Assembly: GCA_016839245.1 (NCBI GenBank)
Contig: JAEOUN010000040.1
Span: forward strand, 1-52,563
Reading direction: 5' to 3'
From: Candidatus Thorarchaeota archaeon
GTDB lineage: Archaea; Asgardarchaeota; Thorarchaeia; Thorarchaeales; Thorarchaeaceae
DNA: 52,563 nt
Both the position numbers and the translations under genes were made by a program. The notes under the pieces are model-generated. The model was not told the origin of the DNA. It ran no database searches and saw only the letters and a program-made list of their open reading frames with translations. Each line of letters opens with the position of its first letter. Within the stretch, counting starts at the first letter, position 1. Shown piece by piece: positions 33,345-43,400 of this stretch.

Positions 33345-34887
33345 CAGCAGCTAAAATAGCGGAGATGAAATCACCATTTACTAGGGCATTTCCAGCAGCC
33401 ACAGCAAGATCAAAGACTGGACCAGGATAGATGCCAATGACAATCAATGCAATAGCTAGAATTGCCATTCCAAGGAGCATGCTCGGACTAGGTCTATGTG
33501 CTTTCTCAGCTAGTGATGATACTGGACTAAACCATACGACTGAGAGCATCCGCAAGTAATAGCCAAGAGCTAGGAGTGCATTAAACACTGCAATGAGTGT
33601 AAACACCAGATAATAGCTACCAGCTTGAACACCTGCAATGAAGATGAGGAGTTTTGAATAGAAACCTGCGAATGGCGGCATTCCCATTAGTGAGAGTACA
33701 CCGATAGCAAAGAATCCGCCGACAATTGGCATCTTCTTTCCGATTCCTCGCAAATCATCAAGATTGCGAGATCCAATCACATGCAGGAATGCTCCAGCAC
33801 AGAGAAACAAGAGACCCTTGGTAAAGGCGTGAATGATGATATAGAAGATTCCACTCTGATATCCCAGTGGCGTTGCGGCACCGAATGCGAAGAGTATGAA
33901 TCCTATCTGTGTGATTGAACTATAAGCAAGCATTCGCTTCAGATCTGACTGTGTGAGAGCATAGAAGTTCCCCGCAGTCATAGTGACAACAGCAAAGATA
34001 CCAAGAAGTAAAGGCCAGTTGACTACAACAGGTGAGAAAAGTGCTATGTTCATCCGAACAATTCCATAGATACCAACTTTGATGACAACTCCAGACAATA
34101 GTGCACTGATACCGCTTGGAGCAGCGGGATGAGCGTCAGCAAGCCAAGCTGCAAATGGAACGACAGCACCCTTAACACCAAAGCCAGCGGTCATCAGAGC
34201 GACCAAAATAGGGAGTAATGGATTATTTGATGAACTGATGGCAGTAGCCATGACACCTAAGTTCAGTGTTCCAGTCAGACCATAGAGATAGCTAGCAGAG
34301 AGGAGAATGAGTGTCGAGCCAATTGCAGACATCATGAGGTACTTGATAGCTGCCTCGATACCCTCCCAGGTTCTTCTGAATGCAACGAGTACAAAGCTAC
34401 AGAGACCCATGGTTTCATAGAAGATAAAGAGAGTAAACAGATCTCCAGAAATTACGACTCCGTTCATAGCTCCAATCATTATAAGGAGTAAAACGTAGTA
34501 TTGAGTGAGACCAGTATCTTCTCTCATATATCCAATAGAATAGACGCTCACTACAAATCCAACAAAGGTGAAGAGACCCATCAATACAACTGAAAATGCA
34601 TCTGCGGAGAGAACTACACCAAGAGGACCGGTGTAATCAGTGCCGCCCCAAGACCAGAAGTAGGTCGTTGCTCCAGTACTCCAAACCTCTTGTCCTAGAA
34701 GAAAGACATACAAGAAGGTAATAGCAAACCCAACGACTGAAACGATTGCGGGAAGAATGTAAGCCTCCTTCTTTGTAAGGAGTAGACTGAGCTCGGCTAG
34801 AACAGCAGCAAATACTGCAAAGCCAATTGGAAGTAACACAGGCATTACTGTGCTGAGTCCGGGAATGATTAAGAGATCGAGTTGCAT
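33334..34887 (-). CDS. nuoN: Complex I / Mrp-type antiporter-like subunit (NuoN position)
   Basis: One of three antiporter-like, ion-translocating membrane subunits of 517 residues with about 14 helices. The conserved charge series is present: E158 in IFYETMG (helix 5), K239 in GFGVKGAVVPF (helix 7) and K270 in SGVVIKVGIYG (helix 8), then LKRMLAYSSITQIG in the middle lysine region. The sequence resembles NuoN/FpoN and also MrpD/MbhH, which are close paralogues, so N is assigned by gene order (last of J-K-L-M-N). It follows nuoM after four bases and is the last gene in the operon. Confidence 0.88.
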   Translation of the reverse strand: MQLDLLIIPGLSTVMPVLLPIGFAVFAAVLAELSLLLTKKEAYILPAIVSVVGFAITFLYVFLLGQEVWSTGATTYFWSWGGTDYTGPLGVVLSADAFSVVLMGLFTFVGFVVSVYSIGYMREDTGLTQYYVLLLIMIGAMNGVVISGDLFTLFIFYETMGLCSFVLVAFRRTWEGIEAAIKYLMMSAIGSTLILLSASYLYGLTGTLNLGVMATAISSSNNPLLPILVALMTAGFGVKGAVVPFAAWLADAHPAAPSGISALLSGVVIKVGIYGIVRMNIALFSPVVVNWPLLLGIFAVVTMTAGNFYALTQSDLKRMLAYSSITQIGFILFAFGAATPLGYQSGIFYIIIHAFTKGLLFLCAGAFLHVIGSRNLDDLRGIGKKMPIVGGFFAIGVLSLMGMPPFAGFYSKLLIFIAGVQAGSYYLVFTLIAVFNALLALGYYLRMLSVVWFSPVSSLAEKAHRPSPSMLLGMAILAIALIVIGIYPGPVFDLAVAAGNALVNGDFISAILAAVTP

Positions 34888-34891
34888 TGCA

Positions 34892-36448
34892 TTAACCTCC
34901 TAGGTATCCAGTGATAAGTTGTAGAGCTGGACTCACCCATCTCCAGAGTAACCACGGATAGACTCCGACAACCACCACAAAGATGGTCATTACAATTCCA
35001 ATGAACAGAATTGTCCTCGGTGGATCATTGACATTCTGAAGGTCGTCAGGAACCGGACCATAGAAGACACGACGAACAGCCCAAAGATAGTATGCAGCAG
35101 TTAGACCGGTTGCAACCACTGCCACGACTGTAAGAGCCACGAGAACTAATGTCCCATTTGCGATAGCAAACTCAGCAACGCCACCAAAGATCATCCATTC
35201 TCCTGCAAAAGCAGATAATGGAGGTGTCCCAGCAAGTGCGAGGGAACCAATGATTGCGATTGTCGCTAAGTAAGGCATCTTGGGAGCAAGCCCGCCCAGT
35301 TTATCAAAGTCCATTGTAGATGTTCTGAGTTTAATGGCACCAGCACAGAAGAACATCAGACTGGCTAAGACACCATGATTGATAATCTGAAATGCAGCAC
35401 CATTCACACCCAGAGCTGTCATTGACGAATATCCAAGCATCAGATAACCAAGTTGACTGATACTTGAATACGCCAACATCATCTTCAAGTCTTTCTGAGA
35501 GATTGCGAGCATTGCACCATAAAATATCGTAATGATTGATATTATCATGAGACCAATTGAGTACGAACTGAGGACACTCCCAAAGAGAGGAATGACTATA
35601 CGGATCACACCATATGCAGCAGTCTTAGTCATTGCTCCACTAAGAAGAACAAGAACAGGTATTGGCGCTTCACCGTATACAGGAGGAGCCCAGACATGTA
35701 ATGGAACAAGTCCTAGTTTGATACCAAAACCAAGTAGGAAAATGAGACCGATTAGTTTTGCAACTTCGGTAGCGATGCCAGAAGTGTCAAGGTATGTCAA
35801 TTGACCCAGAGCATCAAGTGAAACAAATTCCAGTGATCCAACTTGACTGAATATCATGAAAACAGCTACCAGAGATATAAGACCACCCACAGCAGTCCAT
35901 ACCCAGAACTGCAGAGCATTTCTTGCTCTCAATTGTGGATCTTCTGATACACCATATAGATACACAAGTATGAATGCAGGAATCAGCATCAATTCATAGA
36001 AGAGGAAGAATTGCATCAGGTTTGTTGCATAGACGACTCCGACCATAGCAGCAACAAACCATACCATAAGGGAGTAGTATAGACCTGGATTCTTGAGTTC
36101 CTTCATATAGATGAAAGAGAAGAGGACAGAGAGAAATCCAAGACCTGTAATAAGAAGGACTACAGGAATACTAAAGCCATCAGCAAGAAAGCCGAGGGTC
36201 ATTATTGGTGTATCTCCAACGTGTAACCAGATATAACTCTGGAAGATGAATGCACCATTTTGGACATTGAAGAGCAAGAGAATATTCAGTCCGATGGCAC
36301 CTATGAGGGAGAGAGCTGCCAATATCTGCCCACCTCTTTCAGATCGTTGCCCAATCAGAAGAGTGAGAAGACCTCCAATGATGAGGACTAATAGTGTGAG
36401 TACCATTGATGAGTTGAGAAACATTGTAAGATCAAAACTTTGCATCAT
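34892..36448 (-). CDS. nuoM: Complex I / Mrp-type antiporter-like subunit (NuoM position)
   Basis: A second antiporter-like subunit, 518 residues with about 14 membrane helices. Key residues: E152 in FYELMLIP, K244 in GFGIKLGLVPLHVW with H251, and K275 in GAMTKTAAYG; LKMMLAYSSISQLGYLMLG covers the central helices. FYELMLIPAFIL and the KLGLVPLHVWAPPVYGEAP segment are characteristic of NuoM/FpoM. The start is at ATG 36448 (a second ATG directly follows), about nine bases after nuoL stops, with AGGAGG-type sequence in between. It works in the membrane as a proton or sodium channel module. Confidence 0.92.
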   Translation of the reverse strand: MMQSFDLTMFLNSSMVLTLLVLIIGGLLTLLIGQRSERGGQILAALSLIGAIGLNILLLFNVQNGAFIFQSYIWLHVGDTPIMTLGFLADGFSIPVVLLITGLGFLSVLFSFIYMKELKNPGLYYSLMVWFVAAMVGVVYATNLMQFFLFYELMLIPAFILVYLYGVSEDPQLRARNALQFWVWTAVGGLISLVAVFMIFSQVGSLEFVSLDALGQLTYLDTSGIATEVAKLIGLIFLLGFGIKLGLVPLHVWAPPVYGEAPIPVLVLLSGAMTKTAAYGVIRIVIPLFGSVLSSYSIGLMIISIITIFYGAMLAISQKDLKMMLAYSSISQLGYLMLGYSSMTALGVNGAAFQIINHGVLASLMFFCAGAIKLRTSTMDFDKLGGLAPKMPYLATIAIIGSLALAGTPPLSAFAGEWMIFGGVAEFAIANGTLVLVALTVVAVVATGLTAAYYLWAVRRVFYGPVPDDLQNVNDPPRTILFIGIVMTIFVVVVGVYPWLLWRWVSPALQLITGYLGG

Positions 36449-36457
36449 TTGAACCTC

Positions 36458-38464
36458 CTAGAGATATATCAATATCAAAAGAAACGCGATGATGCCAATC
36501 ATCATGCCCAATACATTGGTATTGAGCACTCCAGTCATTGTACGTCTCCAACCCTTTGACAGGGATTCCATACCACCACTCACAGCGCCACTGAAGGCGA
36601 TGAGTTTTGGTTCGACACGATTCTTGATACCATTACTTAACCACAGGTAACCATCGACAAAGATCTTGGTCCATAAGGCATTGATGTACCATCTGTTGAC
36701 GAGGAACCTGTAGACAAGGCCCTCCTTCAGACTATTGAAATCACGACCCTTCTTCCAGTAAATCCAGTATGCGGGACCAATCCCAACACCCCAGACAATT
36801 AATGTTAGAATAGTTGTTAAACCAAAGCCCCAGGGAACCAAGTTCCCAAACTCAAGAAGATGTCCGCCTACAGCAGCAAAGGTCTGGAAAAAGCCCAACT
36901 CGAAGACGCCTCCAATCAGTGCAAAACCTGCAAGAATAATGAGAGGTATTGTCATTGTAGGTGGCGCTTCATGAATATGGTGACCATGAGCCTCTAGCTG
37001 CTTGATATGTTCTGACTTCTCACCATGAAATGTTTGGTAGACCATGCGGAAGGTGTAGAAAGCAGTGAGAATTGCAGTAACAAAGGCCATACCAAAGAGC
37101 AAGTACTGACCACCATGCCAGAGTGCCTCAAATATCAATTCCTTTGACCAGAATCCGACAAATGGAAAGACTCCAGCAAGTGATAATGCACCGAAGGTAA
37201 AGGCCCATCGTGTGATTTTCATATCATCTTTGAGACCACCCATCTCACTCATCCTCTTGGTCTGAGTTGCATGCAAGACAGCACCTGCAGCAAGGAATAG
37301 GAGAGCCTTGAAAATGGCATGAGCCATCAGATGAAACGCACCAGCGGCATAGGCTGCAGCGCTCTCTGCAACGAGCCCCGAAGCACCAAGTGCGGTAAAC
37401 ATGTAACCAAGTTGAGAGATAGTAGAATATGCTAAAACTTTCTTAATCTCGTCTTGGACTAAAGCCATAGTGGCAGCCATGAAGGCAGTAATAGCACCAA
37501 TCCAAGCAACCGTCTGGAAGAAGATAATCATTCCACCAATATGCTCCATTACTGCAAGGAAGATCGGCACAAGTCTGGCAACAAGATATACTCCAGCCTT
37601 GACCATTGCAGCAGCATGAATAAGTGCGGACACTGTTGTAGGACCTGCCATAGCTTCAGGTAACCAGATGTGTAGTGGAAATTGAGCACTCTTACCGACA
37701 GGTCCTGCAAAGAGAAGGATAGCAATAACAGGGAGTAGTCCTGCAGCAAGGCTCACATCGACTGGCCAACCATTAGTTTCAGCGATATGAGTAAGCTCCT
37801 GATAGTTGAACGTACCTGAGATAAAGAAGGTGAGAAGGATACCTGCGAGAAGACCGATATCTCCGACACGAGTAACCATGAATGCCTTCATACCGCAGGC
37901 AGCATTGTATTCGCCTTCTGTCTTATATTCTGGAACTGGGCTTGGTGTCTTTGCATTATGCCAGAAGCCGATCAAAGCATAACTACACATGCCTACGATC
38001 TCCCAGCCAATGAAGGTCATCAGAAGATTATCAGCAACAACCAGCATTGTCATCCCAGCGACGAATAATTGCATGAAGAAGTAGTAACGGGTCAGACTTG
38101 GATCTTTTACGATATTCCCATTCTCATCGTGTCCAGTCATATATCCGACACTGAATAGAATGATGAGTGAACCAATACCACCAGCGATGACCGCCAAGAG
38201 AACACTAAGAGGGTCAATAAGAACACCAAACTCAATCACACCATTGACAGCAATCCAACGAACAGGTTCAGAAACAAACGCACCGGGCGTCAGCACCATT
38301 GTGAGAAGCATGTCGATTGCAAGAAATGCAGTCATAAATCCAAAGGCGACTGCCATGATGTCACGAAGATTTCCGTGTATCTTTGCAAACACTGGAGTAA
38401 GGAGAGCGCCTGTAGCAGGCACGAGGAAGACCAGCCACCCAGCAAGTTCAACTGGAAAAATCAT
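36458..38464 (-). CDS. nuoL: Complex I / Mrp-type antiporter-like subunit (NuoL position)
   Basis: The longest antiporter-like subunit, 668 residues. Conserved residues: E155 in FIGWEIVG, K258 in GPVGKSAQFPLHIWLPEAM (H265), H283 and K289 in IHAAAMVKAG, and LAYSTISQLGYM further on. After about residue 500 come a predicted amphipathic lateral helix and final transmembrane helix (DGYLWLSNGIKNRVEPK ... LGMMIGIIAFLLILIYL), as in NuoL/FpoL rather than the longer MrpA. Its ATG overlaps the stop of the upstream K-type gene by four bases, so translation is likely coupled. Confidence 0.93.
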   Translation of the reverse strand: MIFPVELAGWLVFLVPATGALLTPVFAKIHGNLRDIMAVAFGFMTAFLAIDMLLTMVLTPGAFVSEPVRWIAVNGVIEFGVLIDPLSVLLAVIAGGIGSLIILFSVGYMTGHDENGNIVKDPSLTRYYFFMQLFVAGMTMLVVADNLLMTFIGWEIVGMCSYALIGFWHNAKTPSPVPEYKTEGEYNAACGMKAFMVTRVGDIGLLAGILLTFFISGTFNYQELTHIAETNGWPVDVSLAAGLLPVIAILLFAGPVGKSAQFPLHIWLPEAMAGPTTVSALIHAAAMVKAGVYLVARLVPIFLAVMEHIGGMIIFFQTVAWIGAITAFMAATMALVQDEIKKVLAYSTISQLGYMFTALGASGLVAESAAAYAAGAFHLMAHAIFKALLFLAAGAVLHATQTKRMSEMGGLKDDMKITRWAFTFGALSLAGVFPFVGFWSKELIFEALWHGGQYLLFGMAFVTAILTAFYTFRMVYQTFHGEKSEHIKQLEAHGHHIHEAPPTMTIPLIILAGFALIGGVFELGFFQTFAAVGGHLLEFGNLVPWGFGLTTILTLIVWGVGIGPAYWIYWKKGRDFNSLKEGLVYRFLVNRWYINALWTKIFVDGYLWLSNGIKNRVEPKLIAFSGAVSGGMESLSKGWRRTMTGVLNTNVLGMMIGIIAFLLILIYL

Positions 38465-38790
38465 CCTTTCAACCTCCTGAGCTCGCGAACATCAAGTGTT
38501 CCATAATGGCGATATGCTTTGATAATCAGACTCATAGCAACCACTGCGATAGCACCACCAATACAGATTGAGAGGATAACAAAGTCCTGAACTAATGGGT
38601 CAACAGGACCGATAACACTAGGATCAGTAGTGAAAGCTGCAAGAGTTATGAAATTTAGATTGACTGCGGCAACAAGAATCTCAATACCCATGACAAGCTT
38701 GATCATATTTCTCGAACTTGCAAGGGTGTATAGACCCAACATGTAGAGGAGTAATGCAAAGATGAGATAGAAATGAAGTATGTCGAACAT
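38461..38790 (-). CDS. nuoK: NuoK/MrpC-type small membrane subunit
   Basis: A three-helix membrane subunit of 109 residues. E37 in MGIEILVAAVNL corresponds to the conserved glutamate of NuoK helix 2. However the segment before helix 3 reads DPLVQDFVILSICIGGA, which matches the MrpC/MbhG pattern (DPLPQALVLTAIVIGFA) and lacks the second glutamate seen in bacterial NuoK. It is therefore closer to the Mrp/Mbh type than to bacterial NuoK. It follows the next upstream gene after one base and overlaps nuoL by four. Confidence 0.88.
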   Translation of the reverse strand: MFDILHFYLIFALLLYMLGLYTLASSRNMIKLVMGIEILVAAVNLNFITLAAFTTDPSVIGPVDPLVQDFVILSICIGGAIAVVAMSLIIKAYRHYGTLDVRELRRLKG

Positions 38791-38791
38791 T

Positions 38792-39040
38792 TTATTCAGC
38801 CTCCCGTGGTGATGCTCTAAACATGGCAGAAGCAGCCATGACTGCAGCCAGTAAGAGCGTTACCTGTACAAGAACATCAATTGCTCTGTAAGAGCCCAAC
38901 CAATTAGCTACTGCTGCATTCGTATCAGTTGGAAGATTGAACGGAGTTCCTAAGACAAATGCAGTAAAGTCAACCAGCTGACCTACAATCAGGAAGAAGA
39001 CAATAGCACAGAGAAACAATGCAGCAATACGATACCGCAT
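38792..39040 (-). CDS. MbhE-like / C-terminal NuoJ-like membrane subunit
   Basis: An 82-residue protein with two hydrophobic segments. RYRIAALFLCAIVFFLIVGQ forms the first; the C-terminal half LGSYRAIDVLVQVTLLLAAVMAASAMFR matches the MbhE / MrpA C-terminal pattern (DYRGFDTLGEVTVLFTAVLG). In complex I this part corresponds to the second half of NuoJ, and archaeal FpoJ is likewise split. It overlaps the upstream gene as TAATG and is followed by the K-type gene after one base. Confidence 0.75.
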   Translation of the reverse strand: MRYRIAALFLCAIVFFLIVGQLVDFTAFVLGTPFNLPTDTNAAVANWLGSYRAIDVLVQVTLLLAAVMAASAMFRASPREAE

Positions 39041-39333
39041 TAGGGAATCACCTCATTTTTGGAAGAATCAAGTCCTTCTTCCTCGATCTCTGGATTTTCT
39101 AAATTCATAGCAGCAAGAAATAGAATAGCAACAGCTCCTGAAAATACAGACAGATTGAAGACAGCAACTAATGGTGCACCTAATATAAAGAAAGATAGGC
39201 TGAGGAAACCATTACCCACTGCAAACGCAATGATTGAAAATGAGAGCTTGCGATATTCTATTGCTATTGCCAGAAAGATGAACATCAGTATCAAAATGCC
39301 AATTTGAAGCATTTCTATTAGCGTTGAAATCAT
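39040..39333 (-). CDS. MbhD (DUF4040)-like / N-terminal NuoJ-like membrane subunit
   Basis: A protein of about 97 residues, three hydrophobic segments and an acidic C-terminal tail. The stretch FIFLAIAIEYRKLSFSIIAFAVGNG ... SFFILGAPLVAVFNLSVFSGAVAILFL fits MbhD/DUF4040 and the N-terminal half of NuoJ. ATG 39333 is chosen, though ATG 39312 is possible; neither has a clear Shine-Dalgarno. It is the first gene of the membrane-arm operon. The open frame runs further upstream into the epimerase promoter, but that extension is not protein-like. Confidence 0.75.
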   Translation of the reverse strand: MISTLIEMLQIGILILMFIFLAIAIEYRKLSFSIIAFAVGNGFLSLSFFILGAPLVAVFNLSVFSGAVAILFLAAMNLENPEIEEEGLDSSKNEVIP

Positions 39334-39486
39334 CAGACAGCACTGCCCTTGGCTTTGCCATGGTTGATGTTTCGTTGGGCATAGAGAGCACTTCATAAAT
39401 CTAACTACATGGACATATGATTCAAGAACAAAATACATAGCAGAGAAAGGATTACATAGGTGACGAGGGCATTCAGGAGTTATACG

Positions 39487-40434
39487 ATGAAAACTGCGAT
39501 TGTAACTGGTGCTTGTGGTTTTATTGGTAGTCATCTTGTGGATGATCTACTAGCTAATGATTACAGAGTGATTGGTATTGATAACTTGAGAACCGGAACA
39601 AAAGAAAATCTAGATTCCGCGATGGAAAATGAAAAATTCCATCTAATAATTCAAGATATCCTTAGTGAGAACCTTGCCGAAGATATTGACGAAAGAATCG
39701 ACTGTATCTTTCATCTTGCAGCAATTTCGTCGGTGAAAAAATCCATTGAAGATCCCCTTCAGGTCAACGAGGTGAATGTAAAGGGCACAGTAAATGTCCT
39801 TGAATTAGCACGGAGATTGGGTGCGAAACGATTCGTATTTAGTTCCAGTGCTGCAGTATATGGTGATCCAAAAGAGATGCCAATCTCTGAGGAGACTCCC
39901 GTTAGTCCACTTAGCCCATATGCCGCCTCAAAGATTGCTGGAGAAATGTACATCCATTCGTACCACAACTCTTTTGGAATCGATACCACGATTCTTAGGT
40001 TTTTCAATGTCTATGGTCCGCGTCAAGCATATTCAGAATATAGTGGAGTAATTTCAATCTTTAACAATCAAGCTCTAGCAAACAATCCAATCACCATTGA
40101 AGGTGATGGCTATCAGACTCGTAGCTTCATATATGTGGAGGATGTCGTACAGGCAACTCGTCTGGCAGGGGAATTTGGCGAAGCCAAGGGCACAATCATG
40201 AATCTCTCGGGATTGAATCAGATTTCCATCCTTGAACTTGCACAACGTATTAAGCAGAATGTTGATGGATGTAGCTCTAAAATCGTTCATAAGGGCGCAC
40301 GAGGTGGCGATGTTCGAGATAGTATTGGTAAGATGGAGCGAGCACGTAGAATCCTTAAGTTCACTCCAGAGGTCTCATTGGACGAAGGTCTGAGAGAGAC
40401 CGTCTCATGGTATAGAGAACATCGACCTACGTGA
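39487..40434 (+). CDS. NAD-dependent nucleotide-sugar epimerase (GalE-like, extended SDR)
   Basis: An extended short-chain dehydrogenase acting on UDP- or dTDP-sugars. The 315-residue protein has the N-terminal NAD motif GACGFIGSHL (8-17), FHLAA (75-79), a serine in SSSAAVYGD and the catalytic Y145xxxK149 in SPYAASKIAGE. The FFNVYGPRQ and the C-terminal GEARGG-like region (HKGARGGDVRDS) are typical of UDP-glucose/UDP-GlcNAc 4-epimerases. ATG 39487 follows GGAG eight bases upstream. It is divergent from the membrane-arm operon and converges on the UPF0182 gene with an eight-base overlap of 3' ends. The exact sugar cannot be assigned. Confidence 0.88.
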   Translation: MKTAIVTGACGFIGSHLVDDLLANDYRVIGIDNLRTGTKENLDSAMENEKFHLIIQDILSENLAEDIDERIDCIFHLAAISSVKKSIEDPLQVNEVNVKGTVNVLELARRLGAKRFVFSSSAAVYGDPKEMPISEETPVSPLSPYAASKIAGEMYIHSYHNSFGIDTTILRFFNVYGPRQAYSEYSGVISIFNNQALANNPITIEGDGYQTRSFIYVEDVVQATRLAGEFGEAKGTIMNLSGLNQISILELAQRIKQNVDGCSSKIVHKGARGGDVRDSIGKMERARRILKFTPEVSLDEGLRETVSWYREHRPT

Positions 40435-43400
40435 CCGTAAGGAAGAGATTGATTTGATCAACCACACCTGCTTCAGTTCTCAGAATCACCTGTATTAGGA
40501 ACTGCTGGAAGACAGTGCCACTTGCAAGAGATACTGTCACAGAGGGAGAGGTGCCATATAGATCACCAGAACCCACATTCCCAATGTCCAAGGTAAAGGT
40601 TGCATTACTTGTACCAAGAATGGGAGTGACATCTGAGCCATGCCATTGAATCGAGAAGTTTGCAGTATACTGCATATTCGTGGGAGGTGTTACTATGTCA
40701 AGGTACAGATGATGTGAAACATTGTCATTGTTCCGCATCAAAGTAACAAGACTTGTAAAGTCGCCAGAGATAATTGTGGTCGGAGAGAAGATTGCAGATT
40801 CAAATCCAACTTCTCCTTCTTCGATAACTGTCTGATTCAAGAGCCCAAACATTTTGTAATAGGCTTCAATGACATTATCACCTAGCTCAACACGCTCTCC
40901 AGTCCGTGCATCAACAAGTCCAACACCGCCTAGCTTTTGAATCACTGTGTTCGTTGATGTTTCAACCTCTAGGAAGACGGGAACAACAAAGAACAGATCT
41001 CCGCCTAGGTGATAGAGAAGGCGATTTCCGTACCGGTGCTTCCCCCAGAGCTGCAATTGTGTTCGCACCTCGTCATTGGTCTCAAAAGCTTGAACAACGG
41101 CTGTGGGGCCAAGCCAATTTGATGAACCACTCTCACCTGCTCGATAGAAGGTCATCTGCCCAAAATCTTTGTCGCCGCACCCCATGACGTAGATGCCTGC
41201 GAGATTATGTGCAGATTCTGCACCAGCAGAGAGTTTGAATTCCGCATTATGATATGCAATGAAACGTTCTTCTCCTTCGATTGTCATTATTACATATCGT
41301 GTATCAGAATCATCAGGGTCCTGATGAAAATCAACGCCGCCAAGCCATACATTAGGATCAGTGACATGGTAGATGTATGCTATCTGCAATTGCCGTTCGT
41401 AAAGGTCCTCAGGCCATTTTATCTGGGATTGAAGCCAATCTGGTGTTGCCTTCCAATCATAGTAGGATCTATAGGTGTTATCTAGGAAGAAGTCATCTGT
41501 CGCAGTAGGAGACTCGTAAAAGTTCATCTCTCCATTTTCAATACCGACTAATACAACACCAAGGAAGCGCATGTAATTCTCATGAGCGTATCCAGTAGCA
41601 AGATCGTAATCAATAAAGATTGAAATAGCATAGTAGATGTTGCCTGATGGATCTATCACAATATATGGATCATTATCTGCAGACAATCCCTGAAGCAAGA
41701 TTGAATTCACCCGAGAAGAAACATCTCGTTCGACAAGCATATCCATGTCTTGTCCAAGGTATGACCATGCTGAGGGACCCAACGTAAGAAGGTAATAGAA
41801 CGACTCAAAGCCTCGTAAGGTATAATCGGGATCTCCGGAAAAGGTTCCATTTCCGACCTCTTGAAAATTCTGCACATTTACAAACACGCTGCCACTAAAA
41901 CCAGTCCCTTCACCATAATAGAAATTGATGTCCTCAGTCCTATTGAGAAGTGCAACCAGGTCATCATTCTCTACAAGATCCCCGCTGAACGCATCAAGAA
42001 CGATCATACCTTCAGTATGAGTATATATGATATATTGATTGATGAAATTAGTCCATGAAGTACTAAGCTCAAAGGTAAGAGGAGCAATCCAATATTCATG
42101 GTTCTTAAAATATACAATATCAGAATCAGCCAATTGCATCCAATTCGCACCAATTTGGTTTCGCATACGCAGATAGCTTGCAGTCTGGTCCCATTGCCGC
42201 ACCGTTCCTAAAGTTTCTATTTCGCTCGCAGGAGTAGCATTTGAGGTGAGGTCATCAAGCGACTTAATTTGTAAATCACTCAATCCTGCAGCCCAATTTG
42301 TTAATTCGATCTCCTTATGGGTCTCATAATTGAATTTCCAATCTACATATTTGTCTCCGTTCATCTGAATTCCATAATAGAAGCCTTGAGTAAGTGGTAA
42401 CATTATGACGATGGCAATGAGAAAAATAGACAAGATAGTAAATGCACGAGGATTGTTTCCTATAGGGATGAGCCGTTCCAATTTCAAGCGACGAAGCTCA
42501 TTAGCGATATTGGCACGGTCTTCCATAAGGTGGCCAACTCGAGTTCGATATTCGTCTGCTGTCAGTGCAGCAGACTCGTATTCTTGTTTTAATGACATGA
42601 GCTCTCCCTGAAGGCGAACTAGGTCATTTTCCAGAGATGAAATCTTAGTCTTCAGTCGTTGACGAACGTCACCTGAACGAACTCTAATTACCATAAATGC
42701 AAATGAACCAAACAGACAGGCGAAGAGAGCAATGATAAGAGCAAGATAACTCATCCATGTTCCTGCGTTGACAGTCCACATAGGAACACTAAGAATTTCC
42801 AAGAGCGCAACAAGTGAAGCAATCAACAGAGTCTTTGAGATGATGACATAAATATCTCGTCGTTGCATCATAAGATCTGTCAAGAAACTAATCACTAGTC
42901 GTGCAGCAGTGACAAAGATTAGAGTTGCTACAAGTCCGAGATAGAGCTGATAGGCCTCTATTGCAGGAATCAGGTCTTGAATTGACTGCGCAGAGGTTCC
43001 TGGAGCAAAGGGTAGAGCAAAGAGCGTAGCAAATTGCTCAGACGATATAGAGATTGAACCATCACTTGCCAGCATCAGAAGAAAAGCAACATTCTGACCA
43101 GTTATTGCATACCCTCCAATTGAAACATAGTACAGGAAGAATGCACCGAATTCAAGGACTCGCCATACAATGGTCGTCTTTGTGTCCAATGTTGTCTTAA
43201 CTGCAGACCCAGTCTGAGTGAGTGCAGCGAGAAAGCTCAGAAAACTAGACCGAGACCAGATGGTAATGAGACTACTAAGAATTGCTAGGAGTAGAGATGC
43301 AGTAAAGATGTTATTCTTGAGAGTCCACGTCGCCCAATAATTGACATTTGCCTTAACAGCGTAGGTATGTAAGTAGATTGTCTGACCAAGGAACCAACCA

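Noticed and set aside
39334..39534. An N-terminal extension of the MbhD-like gene up to 39534
   Set aside because: The translation is rich in Cys, His and Arg and unlike the membrane family; it would run into the epimerase promoter and coding region. ATG 39333 or 39312 is more likely.
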